From Streptomyces flavidovirens DSM 40150 (lineage in GTDB: Bacteria > Actinomycetota > Actinomycetes > Streptomycetales > Streptomycetaceae), in assembly GCF_000429085.1 (NCBI RefSeq), contig NZ_AUBE01000030.1:1-64000 (forward strand): a stretch of DNA of 64,000 bases. Reading direction: 5' to 3'. The stretch's first letter is position 1. Every line of letters begins with the position of its first letter. The notes beneath the pieces are model-generated. The model searched no databases. It was not told the DNA's origin and saw only the letters and a list, made by a program, of their open reading frames with translations. The position numbers and the translations under genes were made by a program. Below, piece by piece: positions 43,994 to 52,255 of this stretch.

Positions 43994-44761
43994 TCAGCCG
44001 ACGCCGGCGTTCAGGAAGATACCGCCGTCGACGACCAATGTCTGCCCCGTGATCCAGTCCGACTGGTCCGAGGTGAGGAAGGCGGCCGCTCCCCCGATGT
44101 CCTCGGGAACGCCGAGCCGTCCCAGCGGGTACGCCGCGGCGGCCTCCGCCTCGCGGCCCTCGTAGAGCGCCTGGGCGAACTTCGTCTTCACCACGGCGGG
44201 CGCGATCGCGTTGACCCGTACACCCGGCGCGAACTCGTGCGCCAGCTGGAGGGTCAGGTTGACCATCGCCGCCTTGCTCATGCCGTACGCGCCGATGAAG
44301 GGCGAGGCGGAGATGCCGGCGACCGAGGCGATATTGACGATCGCCCCGCCGTTCTCCTTCTGCCACGCCTTCCAGGTCTGCTGCGCGAACCCGAGCGCGG
44401 AGATCACGTTGGTCTCGTACGTCTTGCGGGCGACGCCCAGGTCCAGCTCGGCGATCGGCCCGAAGACCGGGTTCGTGCCGGCGTTGTTGATCAGGAAGTC
44501 GACGCGGCCGAACGCCTCCATGGTGCGTTCGACGGCGATCGCCTGGTGCGCCTCGTCGTGGGCCTTGCCGGCGACGCCGATCACCCGGTCCGCGCCGAGC
44601 GCCGCCACGGCCTCCTTGAGCGCGTCCTCGTTGCGCCCCGTGATGCACACCCGGTCGCCGCGGGCGACGAGCGCCTCGGCGACGCCGTAACCGATTCCGC
44701 GGCTCGCGCCGGTGATGAGCGCGACCTTCCCGCTGTCCCGTACCTCTGCCTCAGCAGCCAT
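43994..44761 (-). CDS. SDR-family oxidoreductase
   Basis: 255 residues, classical short-chain dehydrogenase: TGASRGIG cofactor loop, NNAGTN, catalytic Ser in IASVAGISAS and YGMSK (Tyr/Lys), and a WITGQTLVVDGG end. NADP(H) is likely from the Arg after the Gly-rich loop. ATG at 44761. It starts 16 bp after the stop of the FabG-like gene, so the pair is an operon. The substrate is probably a 3-oxoacyl or polyketide-like carbonyl. Confidence 0.9.
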   Translation of the reverse strand: MAAEAEVRDSGKVALITGASRGIGYGVAEALVARGDRVCITGRNEDALKEAVAALGADRVIGVAGKAHDEAHQAIAVERTMEAFGRVDFLINNAGTNPVFGPIAELDLGVARKTYETNVISALGFAQQTWKAWQKENGGAIVNIASVAGISASPFIGAYGMSKAAMVNLTLQLAHEFAPGVRVNAIAPAVVKTKFAQALYEGREAEAAAAYPLGRLGVPEDIGGAAAFLTSDQSDWITGQTLVVDGGIFLNAGVG

Positions 44762-44777
44762 GTCTCTCAGTCCCTCG

Positions 44778-45539
44778 TCAGTTGAGCGGGCCGCCGGCGA
44801 CGTACATGACCTGCCCGGAGACAAAACCGGCGTCCTCGCCCGTGAAGAAGGCGATGACGTTGGCGATGTCGTCCGGCGTGCCGACGCGCTGCACCGGGAT
44901 CTGGGTGGCGGCGGCGGCCTGGAACTCCTCGAAGCCCATGCCGACGCGGGCGGCGGTCTGCGCGGTCATCTCGGTGACGATGAAGCCGGGCGCGACGGCG
45001 TTGGCGGTGATGCCGAACTTGCCGAGCTCCTTGGCGAGGGTCTTGGTGAAGCCCTGCAGACCGGCCTTGACGGCGGAGTAGTTCGCCTGGCCGCGGTTGC
45101 CGAGCGCCGAGCTGCTGGAGAGGCTGACGATACGGCCGAACTTGGCGTCCACCATGTGCTTCTGGCACGCCTTGGCCATCAGGAACGCGCCCTTGAGGTG
45201 CACGTTCATCACGGTGTCCCAGTCGGACTCGCTCATCTTGAAGAGCAGGTTGTCGCGCAGGACCCCCGCGTTGTTCACCAGGATCGTCGGCGCACCGAGC
45301 TCCGCGACGACACGCGCCACGGCGGCCTCGACCTGGGCGCTGTCGGAGACGTCGCAGCCGACGGCGAGGGCGGTGCCACCCGCCGCGGTGATCTTCTCGA
45401 CGGTGTCCTTGCACGCGGCCTCGTCGAGGTCGAGTACGGCGACGGCGCGACCCTCTGCCGCCAGCCGGACCGCGGTGGCGGCGCCAATGCCGCGCGCCGC
45501 CCCGGTCACGATCGCGACACGCTGCTCGGTGGTGGACAT
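44778..45539 (-). CDS. 3-oxoacyl-ACP reductase-like SDR (FabG type)
   Basis: 253 residues. TGAARGIG, LVNNAGVLRDNLLFKM, the SLSSSSALGNRGQ loop with Ser, and NYSAVKAG (Tyr/Lys). It matches the FabG-like group that acts on 3-oxoacyl-CoA or -ACP in fatty-acid or steroid breakdown. ATG at 45539 follows GAGGAG. First gene of the SDR operon. A TGAGC-N4-GCTTA site 60 bp upstream is a possible TetR-type operator. Confidence 0.9.
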   Translation of the reverse strand: MSTTEQRVAIVTGAARGIGAATAVRLAAEGRAVAVLDLDEAACKDTVEKITAAGGTALAVGCDVSDSAQVEAAVARVVAELGAPTILVNNAGVLRDNLLFKMSESDWDTVMNVHLKGAFLMAKACQKHMVDAKFGRIVSLSSSSALGNRGQANYSAVKAGLQGFTKTLAKELGKFGITANAVAPGFIVTEMTAQTAARVGMGFEEFQAAAATQIPVQRVGTPDDIANVIAFFTGEDAGFVSGQVMYVAGGPLN

Positions 45540-45598
45540 GCTGTTCTCCTCGCCCTTGGATGCGGCCGCCGAGTCACCGGGAGTGAGTTCCCGATCGC

Positions 45599-45612
45599 TG
45601 AGCAACCGCTTA
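45599..45612. promoter_or_regulatory. Possible TetR-type operator upstream of the SDR operon
   Basis: TGAGCAACCGCTTA is an imperfect palindrome of the TNAGC-N4-GCTNA form, which acyl-CoA-responsive TetR regulators often bind in actinobacteria. It sits 60 bp before the FabG-like start. Confidence 0.35.
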
Positions 45613-45696
45613 GTAGCTTCAGCAGACGTGACGCTAGAAGCCATGGCACGCGGTGTCAACGGCCCACGGAACGACCCGGTGCGTCAGTAGCGCGGA

Positions 45697-46107
45697 TCAC
45701 CGCACCAGCAGGTCGAGCAGACGCTCGACCTCGGCCTCCGGATCAGCCGTCAGGCCGGTGTGCACGGGCCCCGGCTGTACGACGGTGCTGCGCGGCGCGA
45801 TCAGCCAGCGAAAGCGCCGCCCCGCGTCGTCGCCCGCCGCCTGGCCCGCCGCCTCCCCCCCGCCGCACACGCCCTCGACGGCGCGCAGGGCGGCCCGTAC
45901 ACCCGCCACGTCGGCACCGGGGTCCAGCGCCCTCAGCTTCGCCTCGTCCAGGTGGGTCCTGGCGGCGACGAAGGACTTGGCGCGGCAGTAGACGAGCACG
46001 CCCGCGTTGAACATTTCGCCGCGCTCCACGCGCGGCACGACGCGCACCAGCGCGTATTCGAAGACGTCCCGCTCAGTGCTCACTTGCCGCCGTCCTTCGG
46101 TGCTCAC
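45697..46107 (-). CDS. DUF3037 protein, partner of the HipA-like kinase
   Basis: 136 residues if read from GTG 46107. DUF3037 features: EYALVRVVPRVERGEMFNAGVLVYC and FRWLIAPRSTVVQPGPVHTGL. Its GTG overlaps the TGA of the HipA-like gene (GTGA), so the two are translationally coupled. A 24-bp tandem duplication gives a second in-frame GTG at 46083, also a good start. The fold is unknown. In many genomes this gene sits directly after a HipA-like kinase, so it is likely a regulator, substrate or antitoxin-like partner. Confidence 0.85.
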   Translation of the reverse strand: MSTEGRRQVSTERDVFEYALVRVVPRVERGEMFNAGVLVYCRAKSFVAARTHLDEAKLRALDPGADVAGVRAALRAVEGVCGGGEAAGQAAGDDAGRRFRWLIAPRSTVVQPGPVHTGLTADPEAEVERLLDLLVR

Positions 46108-46123
46108 TTGCCGCCGCCCTTCG
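46076..46123. repeat. 24-bp tandem duplication across the hipA-like stop/DUF3037 start
   Basis: Two copies of a 24-bp unit (starting GTGCTCACTTGCC at 46076 and 46100) differ by one base. Each contains a GTGAGCAC start overlapping AAGTGA. The duplication adds exactly 8 codons and keeps both starts in frame. Confidence 0.85.
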
Positions 46124-46979
46124 CGTCCTGCCCGGTCGTGCGCGGCCGCGGCGTCAGGCGGTCCGCCAGCCAGCCGGGTGCCTGCGACGGCTTGTCCTTC
46201 GTCGGCGCGCTCAGCGTGATCCGCTCGTGGATCGTCGCGGCGCGCGGCAGCAGCGCGTCGACGTACGCACGGCGCAGCGCGTCGGTGCTCTCGAAGCCCG
46301 GCTCGTCGACCAGCCACTCGGCGGGGACCTGGGCGGCGACCTCGGTCAGCAGCTCCTCGGTGACCAGCGGCGCGAGCTCGGCCGCCGCGGCCGCGATGTC
46401 CGGGCCGAAGGGCGCGAGGACGTGGTCCGAGGCGTTGTACGGCTTCGCTGACGCGGTCGGCGCGGTCGGCCAGTTGTGGTGCCAGATCATGGTGGCGCCG
46501 TGGTCGATGAGCCACAGGTCGCCGTGCCAGACGAGCATGTTGGGGTTGCGCCAGGAGCGGTCGACGTTGTTGATCAGCGCGTCGAACCACACCACCCGGC
46601 CCGCCTCGGCCGGGTCCACCTCGTACGCGAGCGGGTCGAAGCCGAGTGATCCGGGGAGGTAGTCCATGCCGAGGTTCAGTCCGCCGCTCGCCTTGAGCAG
46701 TTCCTGGACCTCCTGGTCGGGCTCGCCCAGACCGATGACCGGATCGAGCTGGATGGTGACCAGTTGGGGAACGCGCAGACCGAGTCTGCGGGCCAGTTCT
46801 CCGCAGATGACTTCGGCGACCAGGGTCTTGCGGCCCTGCCCGGCGCCGGTGAATTTCATGACGTACGTACCGAGATCGTCGGCCTCGACGATCCCGGGAA
46901 GCGAACCGCCCTCACGCAACGGCGTGACATACCGGGTCGCTGTCACTTCTGTAAGCACTGTCCCAGGCCATCCATTCAT
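46104..46979 (-). CDS. HipA-like protein kinase
   Basis: 291 residues, HipA C-terminal-type fold without the usual N-terminal subdomain. The ATP lysine is probably in TYVMKFTGAGQGRKT. The catalytic loop NNVDRSWRNPNML and metal site WLIDHGATMIWHH are intact, so kinase activity is plausible. Classical HipA phosphorylates an aminoacyl-tRNA synthetase and is held by HipB. No HipB-type gene is adjacent, and DUF3037 follows instead. ATG at 46979; GTG at 46958 (LTEVTATRYVTPL) is an alternative. Confidence 0.85.
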   Translation of the reverse strand: MNGWPGTVLTEVTATRYVTPLREGGSLPGIVEADDLGTYVMKFTGAGQGRKTLVAEVICGELARRLGLRVPQLVTIQLDPVIGLGEPDQEVQELLKASGGLNLGMDYLPGSLGFDPLAYEVDPAEAGRVVWFDALINNVDRSWRNPNMLVWHGDLWLIDHGATMIWHHNWPTAPTASAKPYNASDHVLAPFGPDIAAAAAELAPLVTEELLTEVAAQVPAEWLVDEPGFESTDALRRAYVDALLPRAATIHERITLSAPTKDKPSQAPGWLADRLTPRPRTTGQDAKGGGK

Positions 46980-47180
46980 TCACCCTTGCCACCAAAGGGA
47001 CACACCCCTTCCCCTTCACCCCTCCGACTTCACAGCCTGAAGCCCTGGGGAGGATCTGGGGAGTTTCGGTCAGCGCCCCGCCCCCCGACAAGCGCCGAGG
47101 GGTACCGCCAGCGTAGGCGCCACGATCGTTTCGCCCCACCGAGATTCGCATCGGCCCGGAGGGGCGCCTGGCGCCTTGTC

Positions 47181-47199
47181 GAAAACGATTATCATCATG
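47181..47199. promoter_or_regulatory. Fur-family (Zur-like) box before the first transport operon
   Basis: GAAAACGATTATCATCATG matches 15 of 18 defined positions of the classical 19-bp Fur box and resembles Streptomyces Zur boxes. It sits 53 bp before the binding-protein start, overlapping the promoter region. In Streptomyces the Fur-type zinc regulator is Zur, so zinc control is the first guess. Confidence 0.65.
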
Positions 47200-47251
47200 C
47201 TATCGTCGTTGCACGCTCAACCATTGACCCCACCTTCACCCGGAGTGCCCT

Positions 47252-48742
47252 GTGCGCGTCCCCGCCCGCCTGCTCCCCCTCCCCGCGGCCTTCGCTGCCT
47301 CCGCCCTGCTCACCGGCTGTTTCTCCGGCACCGGGTCGACCACGGACGCCGGGGCGGAGGGCAAGCGGGTCCGGATCGCGATGATGCAGCCCCCGCGTTC
47401 GGGGCTCTCCCCGCTCTCCGACGACGCGTTCAAACTCTCGCGCTGGTCCATGGCCGAGACGCTGGTGAGGCTGGACGCGGACGGCGACGCCGAGCCCGCG
47501 CTCGCCACCAAGTGGAAGCAGTCGGGCCGCGACTGGACCTTCACCGTCCGCGACGGCGTCACCTTCCACGACGGCACGGAGCTCACTCCCGAGGCCGTCG
47601 TACGCTCTCTCACCCAGGCCGCGAATGCCGCCCCCAAGCCGCGCATCCTCGACGGCGTGGAGATGACCGCGAAGGCCGAGAGCGACACCGTGGTCGTCAC
47701 CACCGCCGAGCCGGATCCCCTGGTCCCGCAGCGGCTCAGCTCCCCGCAGCTGTCGATACTCGCGGCGAAGGCCTACGAGGGGAAGACGGTGAACCCGGTC
47801 GGCGCCGGCACCGGCCCCTTCGAACTGACGAAGGTCAACGGCACCGCGTCCGCCGCCCTCGACCGCTATGACGCGTACTGGGGCAAAAAGGCCAAGGCCC
47901 CCGGCATCGACGTGAAGTTCGTCCCCGACGGAACCGCCCGCGCCGCAGCCCTGCGCAGCGGCGAGGCCGACATCGTGGAGGCCGTCCCCGTGTCGCAGGC
48001 GGCGCTGCTCGACGAGAAGCTGATCACCGAAGTCCCGATGCCACGCACCAACACCCTCTACCTCAACACCGAGAAGGGCGCCTTCAAGGACGCCTCGCTG
48101 CGGGCGGCGGTGCGGGAGGCGATCGACGCCGAGTCGATCGTCAAGGGCGTGTACGAGGGACGCGCCGACGTCGCCGGGGGGCTGCTGGGGCCCGCGCTGC
48201 CGTGGGTCGCAGGCCTGCGGCCGACGGTCGAGCACGCCAAGGCCGGTGACCCGGACGGAAAGGCCATCACCATCGGCACCTTCACCGACCGCGCCGAGCT
48301 CCCCGAGGTCGCGGCGGCGCTGCAACAACAGCTCCAGAAGGCCGGATTCAAGGTCAAGCTGGACATCCGCGAGTACGCCAACATCGAGTCGGCGGCGCTT
48401 GCCGGCGAGTTCGACGCGTTCATCCTCTCCCGCGCCACCGTCCTGGACTCCGGCGACCCGGCCGCCTATCTCTACAGCGACTTCGCCTCCGACGGCTCCT
48501 TCAACATCTCCCAGCTCGCCGACCCCTCCGTGGACCAGGCGCTGAAGAAGGCGGGCGAGACCGCGAGCGGCGAGACGCGGCGCAAGGCGGTCGTCGCCGC
48601 CGAGGCCGCCGTACTGGCCACGGACGCGGCCGTGCCGATGCTGCACGAGCGGGTGATCCAGGGCGACGCCGCCGGGGTCGTCGGCGCGGCGCACGACCCG
48701 CGCGAGCGGGAGCTGGTCACCGCCGAGACGTACGTCAAGTGA
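47252..48742 (+). CDS. Family 5 solute-binding lipoprotein of the Zur-boxed system
   Basis: 496 residues. Lipobox LLTGC (Cys23), then a family 5 fold: LSDDAFKLSRWSMAETLVRLDADG, FTVRDGVTFHDGTELTPEAVVRS, GAGTGPFELTKVNG, YDAYWGKKAKAPGIDVKF, DGTARAAALRSGEADIVEAV. GTG at 47252 has GGAG 7 bp upstream. First gene of an operon that also encodes a fused permease and two ATPases. It is clearly paralogous over its length with the binding protein at 54035-55558. It probably delivers a metal chelate or peptide-like metallophore. Confidence 0.9.
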   Translation: MRVPARLLPLPAAFAASALLTGCFSGTGSTTDAGAEGKRVRIAMMQPPRSGLSPLSDDAFKLSRWSMAETLVRLDADGDAEPALATKWKQSGRDWTFTVRDGVTFHDGTELTPEAVVRSLTQAANAAPKPRILDGVEMTAKAESDTVVVTTAEPDPLVPQRLSSPQLSILAAKAYEGKTVNPVGAGTGPFELTKVNGTASAALDRYDAYWGKKAKAPGIDVKFVPDGTARAAALRSGEADIVEAVPVSQAALLDEKLITEVPMPRTNTLYLNTEKGAFKDASLRAAVREAIDAESIVKGVYEGRADVAGGLLGPALPWVAGLRPTVEHAKAGDPDGKAITIGTFTDRAELPEVAAALQQQLQKAGFKVKLDIREYANIESAALAGEFDAFILSRATVLDSGDPAAYLYSDFASDGSFNISQLADPSVDQALKKAGETASGETRRKAVVAAEAAVLATDAAVPMLHERVIQGDAAGVVGAAHDPRERELVTAETYVK

Positions 48743-48755
48743 GGGTCGGCACCCC

Positions 48756-50543
48756 ATGAGAGTGCCCGTCGCCGGGGTGACGCGGGCCGTCTGTCTCTGC
48801 GCCGTCGTCGGCGCGGTGGGTCTGCTGCCGTGGCTGTCCGGCCGGGACCCCGCGCTGACCGTCCTGCGCGCCCGTTCCGCCGAGCAGGAGCCCACACGGC
48901 AGGCCCTGGACGCCATCCGCGGCGCCCTCGGGCTGGACGCCGGTCCGCTCGCGCTGCTGGGGAGTTGGCTGCGGGGCCTGTTGCGCGGCGACCTCGGAAC
49001 CTCCTGGGTGTCGGGCCACGAGGTCCTGCCGTCCGTGGGCGCCGGGCTCCAGGTGTCGCTCGCGCTGATGGGCGCGGCGCTCGGCGTGACCGTGCTGCTG
49101 GCCGCCGTGCTCCTGGCGCCCGTACTGGCGTGCGGGCGCGGGGCAGCCGGTGCGGGCGCCGCGATGCTCGCCGCTGTACCGGAGTTCCTGCTGGCCACCG
49201 TCGCACTGCTGGTGTGCGGCGTGTGGCTGGGGTTGCTGCCGACGTCCGGCTGGGAGGGGCCGCGGAACATGGTGCTGCCGGCCCTCGCCCTCGGTATTCC
49301 GGCCGGCGGGCTGCTCGGCCGGCTGGTCGCGGACGCGCTGCCCGCCGCTCTCGACGAACGGTGGGCGGAGCTGTGGCGCGGCGCTGGGGTGGGCCGGGCG
49401 CGCATCGCGGCGGCCGGGCTCAAACGCGTACTGCCGCCGCTGGTGCCGCAGTTCGGGATGGTCGTCGTCGGGCTGACCGGCGGCGCGGTGGCGGTGGAGA
49501 CGGTGTTCGCGGTGCCCGGCATCGGGCGTACGGCGCTGGGTGCGGCCAAGTCGCAGGATCTGCCGATGCTCCAAGGGGCGGTTCTCGCCCTGCTGCTGCT
49601 CGGCCTGGTCACCGGCGCGCTCGCCGCGCTCGTACGGCGCCGGCCGCTGGGGCCGGCGCTGCGGGACGCCGGGCTGTCGCTGCCGCCGCCCCGTCCGGTC
49701 CGGGTCCATCCGGCGGTGCCGCTGTCTCTGGCGGCCGTGCTGCTCACGGCCGTCGGCTGGGGGCTGCTGCGCGACCCGTACGCGGTGAACACGGTGGCGC
49801 GGCTGGCCGCGCCCTCCTGGGAGCATCCGCTCGGCACCGACGGACTCGGCCGGGACATGCTCGCGCGGCTCGGGTACGGTGCGGCGGCGACGGTCGGCAC
49901 GGCGGCCGCGGTGTGCCTGCTCAGCCTGCTGGTGGGTCTGGCACTCGGTTTCCTGCCCGGCGTCGCGGCCGGTGCCGCGGACATCGCCAACGCCCTGCCC
50001 CCGGTCATCGTCGGCATCCTGGTCGCCGCGGTCTCCGGTCCCGGTGTCGGCGGTGCGGCGCTGACGGTCGCCCTGATCTCCTGGCCCCCGCTTGCCGCGC
50101 ACGCGGCGGCGCTGGTGCAGGAGGTGCGGGCGTCGGCACACCTCACCGCCCAGCGGGGCATCGGCGCAACGCCCTTGTGGATACTGACCCGGCATGTGCT
50201 GCCGTCGGTGGCCGCGCCCGTGGGCCGGCACGCGCTGCTGCGGCTGCCCGGCATCGCCCTCGCCATGGCTTCCCTGGGCTTCCTCGGCCTGGGCGCCCAG
50301 CCGCCCGCCCCCGAATGGGGCCTGCTGCTTGACGAGTCCCGCGCCTACGTCGAACGCGCCCCCTGGGCCGCCCTCTCCCCGGCCCTCGCGCTGACCCTGC
50401 TGGCGGCGCTCGCGGTATCGGCGGGGGCCGTGCGGGGGGCGGGGAACGCGACGCGGGGCAAAGCCCACGCGCACGGCAAGGAAGGAAGCTCCCATGGAGA
50501 AGACCCCCCACGAGAAGGGAGCCCCCGCAGGTGTCTGACGTAG
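48756..50543 (+). CDS. Fused Opp/Dpp permease (DppB-like plus DppC-like)
   Basis: 595 residues, about twice the usual permease. Residues 1-300 look like DppB: LLPWLSGRDPALTVLRARSA, GDLGTSWVSG, EAA-type loop ELWRGAGVGRARIAAAGLKR. Residues 320-570 look like DppC: HPLGTDGLGRDMLARLGYGA, second EAA loop AQRGIGATPLWILTRHVLP. One polypeptide can therefore form the whole pore. It starts 13 bp after the binding-protein stop, and its tail overlaps the ATPase start by 13 bp. It belongs to the metal-boxed operon. Confidence 0.9.
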   Translation: MRVPVAGVTRAVCLCAVVGAVGLLPWLSGRDPALTVLRARSAEQEPTRQALDAIRGALGLDAGPLALLGSWLRGLLRGDLGTSWVSGHEVLPSVGAGLQVSLALMGAALGVTVLLAAVLLAPVLACGRGAAGAGAAMLAAVPEFLLATVALLVCGVWLGLLPTSGWEGPRNMVLPALALGIPAGGLLGRLVADALPAALDERWAELWRGAGVGRARIAAAGLKRVLPPLVPQFGMVVVGLTGGAVAVETVFAVPGIGRTALGAAKSQDLPMLQGAVLALLLLGLVTGALAALVRRRPLGPALRDAGLSLPPPRPVRVHPAVPLSLAAVLLTAVGWGLLRDPYAVNTVARLAAPSWEHPLGTDGLGRDMLARLGYGAAATVGTAAAVCLLSLLVGLALGFLPGVAAGAADIANALPPVIVGILVAAVSGPGVGGAALTVALISWPPLAAHAAALVQEVRASAHLTAQRGIGATPLWILTRHVLPSVAAPVGRHALLRLPGIALAMASLGFLGLGAQPPAPEWGLLLDESRAYVERAPWAALSPALALTLLAALAVSAGAVRGAGNATRGKAHAHGKEGSSHGEDPPREGSPRRCLT

Positions 50544-51508
50544 TGCTCTCGGTTCGGGATCTGCGGATCGCCTTCGACGGGGTGGCGGCCGTGCGCGGCC
50601 TCTCCTTCGACGTGTACGAGCGCGAAGTGCTCGCCGTGGTCGGCGAGTCGGGCGCGGGCAAGTCGCTGACGGCACGCGCGCTGCTGGGGATGGTGCCGCG
50701 CGGTGCGACGACGAGCGGGCAGATCCGGCTGCGCGGCTCGGACGACCTGGCCGCGCTCCGGGGCCGCCGCATCGCCCTGGTCCCGCAGGACGCGCTGTCC
50801 GCCCTCTCCCCCGTACACGCCGTCGGTGACCAGCTCGCCGCTGCCGTACGTTCGGTGCAGCGGGTGTCGCGCCGGCAGGCACGCGCGCTGGCTGTCGCCG
50901 CGCTGGACCGGGTCGGCATCCCGGATGCCGGTCGCAGGGCGCGGGCCTATCCGCACGAGTTCTCCGGCGGCATGCGGCAGCGTGCGGTGATCGCGATGGC
51001 GATGGTCAACGAGCCCGATGTGGTGGTCGCCGACGAGCCGACCACCGCGCTGGACACGGAACGCCAGGAGCAGGTGCTGCGGGTGCTCGCCGAGCAGCGT
51101 GAGGCGGTCGGAGCGGCGCTCGTGCTGGTCACGCACGACATGGACGCAGTACGCGCTCACGCCGACCGGGCGCTCGTGCTCTACGCCGGGCGGCTGAGCG
51201 AACTCGGCCCGGCGCCGGACGTACTGGAGCGCCCGCGTGCCCCGTACACCGCGAGCCTGCTGGCCTCGCTCCCGCGGTATGCGCGGGGTCGCCGGCTGCT
51301 CGCGCTGCCCGGCAGTCCGCCCGCGCCGGGGGCACTGCCGGCGGGCTGTGCGTTCGCCGCGCGCTGCCCGCTGGCGGCCGGCCGCTGTCACACGGAGGAG
51401 CCGGAGCCGGCGGACGTGGACGGGCGGCTGGTCGCGTGCCACCGCACGGACGACGTCCCGCATCCGGCGACTGATCTGTTCGATTTCCAGGAGAAACAGC
51501 CCGCATGA
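50531..51508 (+). CDS. Opp-type ABC ATPase (OppD/DppD-like)
   Basis: 325 residues. Walker A GESGAGKS, signature FSGGMRQRAVIAMAM, Walker B VVVADEPTTALD. The oligopeptide-transport C-terminal extension has the Cys pattern GCAFAARCPLAAGRC and a later Cys. GTG at 50531 overlaps the permease end. It pairs with the next ATPase, whose start overlaps its stop by 4 bp. It may also serve the second system, which has no ATPase. Confidence 0.92.
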   Translation: MSDVVLSVRDLRIAFDGVAAVRGLSFDVYEREVLAVVGESGAGKSLTARALLGMVPRGATTSGQIRLRGSDDLAALRGRRIALVPQDALSALSPVHAVGDQLAAAVRSVQRVSRRQARALAVAALDRVGIPDAGRRARAYPHEFSGGMRQRAVIAMAMVNEPDVVVADEPTTALDTERQEQVLRVLAEQREAVGAALVLVTHDMDAVRAHADRALVLYAGRLSELGPAPDVLERPRAPYTASLLASLPRYARGRRLLALPGSPPAPGALPAGCAFAARCPLAAGRCHTEEPEPADVDGRLVACHRTDDVPHPATDLFDFQEKQPA

Positions 51509-52188
51509 GCCCGAGCCCGCTACTCGACGTGCGTGAACTCGTCGTGCGTTACGGCGACTTCACCGCAGTGGACCGCGTCTCGTTCACCCTGGACGCGGGC
51601 GAGACCCTCGCCCTGAACGGCCCCTCCGGCTGCGGCAAGTCCTCCATCGCGCTGGCCATTCCGCAGCTCCGCCGTCCGCACAGCGGGGAAGTTCTCTTCG
51701 AGGGAAGGGATTTGACCGAGCTGTCCGAGCGGGAGCTGCGGCCCCTGCGCCCGCGTATGCAGCTCGTCTTCCAGGATCCCTACGGCTCCCTCAGCCCTCG
51801 TCACCGCATCCGGGACGCGGTGGCGGAGCCGCTGAAGGTGCAGGGCCGCTGGAACTCCGCCGACGGTCCCCTCCGGGTGGCCGCGCTGCTCGAACGGGTG
51901 GGCCTCGACCCGTCGTACGGGGACCGGCTGCCGCACGAGCTGTCCGGCGGCCAGTGCCAGCGGGCCGGAATCGCTCGCGCGCTGGCCTCGGAACCGCGGC
52001 TGCTGATCCTCGACGAACCGGTTTCCGCGCTGGATCCGTCGGTGCGGGCGGGCGTGCTGAACCTGCTCGCCGACCTCCAGGACGACCTGGGGCTCGGCTA
52101 TCTCTTCATCTGCCACGACCCGGCGGTCGTACGGCACTTCGCGCACCGGGTGCTCGAGATGCGGGACGGCCGCCTCAGCGCCCCTTGA
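51505..52188 (+). CDS. Opp-type ABC ATPase (short, OppF/DppF-like)
   Basis: 227 residues, short because the C-terminal oligopeptide extension is missing. Walker A GPSGCGKSS, signature ELSGGQCQRAGIARAL, Walker B LLILDEPVSALDP, and the H-loop in FICHDPAVVRHFA are present. ATG at 51505 overlaps the previous stop (ATGA). Last gene of the operon; 67 bp separate it from the convergent second permease. Confidence 0.92.
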   Translation: MSPSPLLDVRELVVRYGDFTAVDRVSFTLDAGETLALNGPSGCGKSSIALAIPQLRRPHSGEVLFEGRDLTELSERELRPLRPRMQLVFQDPYGSLSPRHRIRDAVAEPLKVQGRWNSADGPLRVAALLERVGLDPSYGDRLPHELSGGQCQRAGIARALASEPRLLILDEPVSALDPSVRAGVLNLLADLQDDLGLGYLFICHDPAVVRHFAHRVLEMRDGRLSAP

Positions 52189-52255
52189 GACACCCTCAAT
52201 CAGCTCTGTTTACATTCGCCCGGAAGCGAAGAGGCTCTGGCAGACCACATTGACC

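Noticed and set aside
47195..50266. 1023-residue minus-strand frame
   Set aside because: Antisense to the binding protein and fused permease, Ser/Arg/Pro-rich, no motifs.
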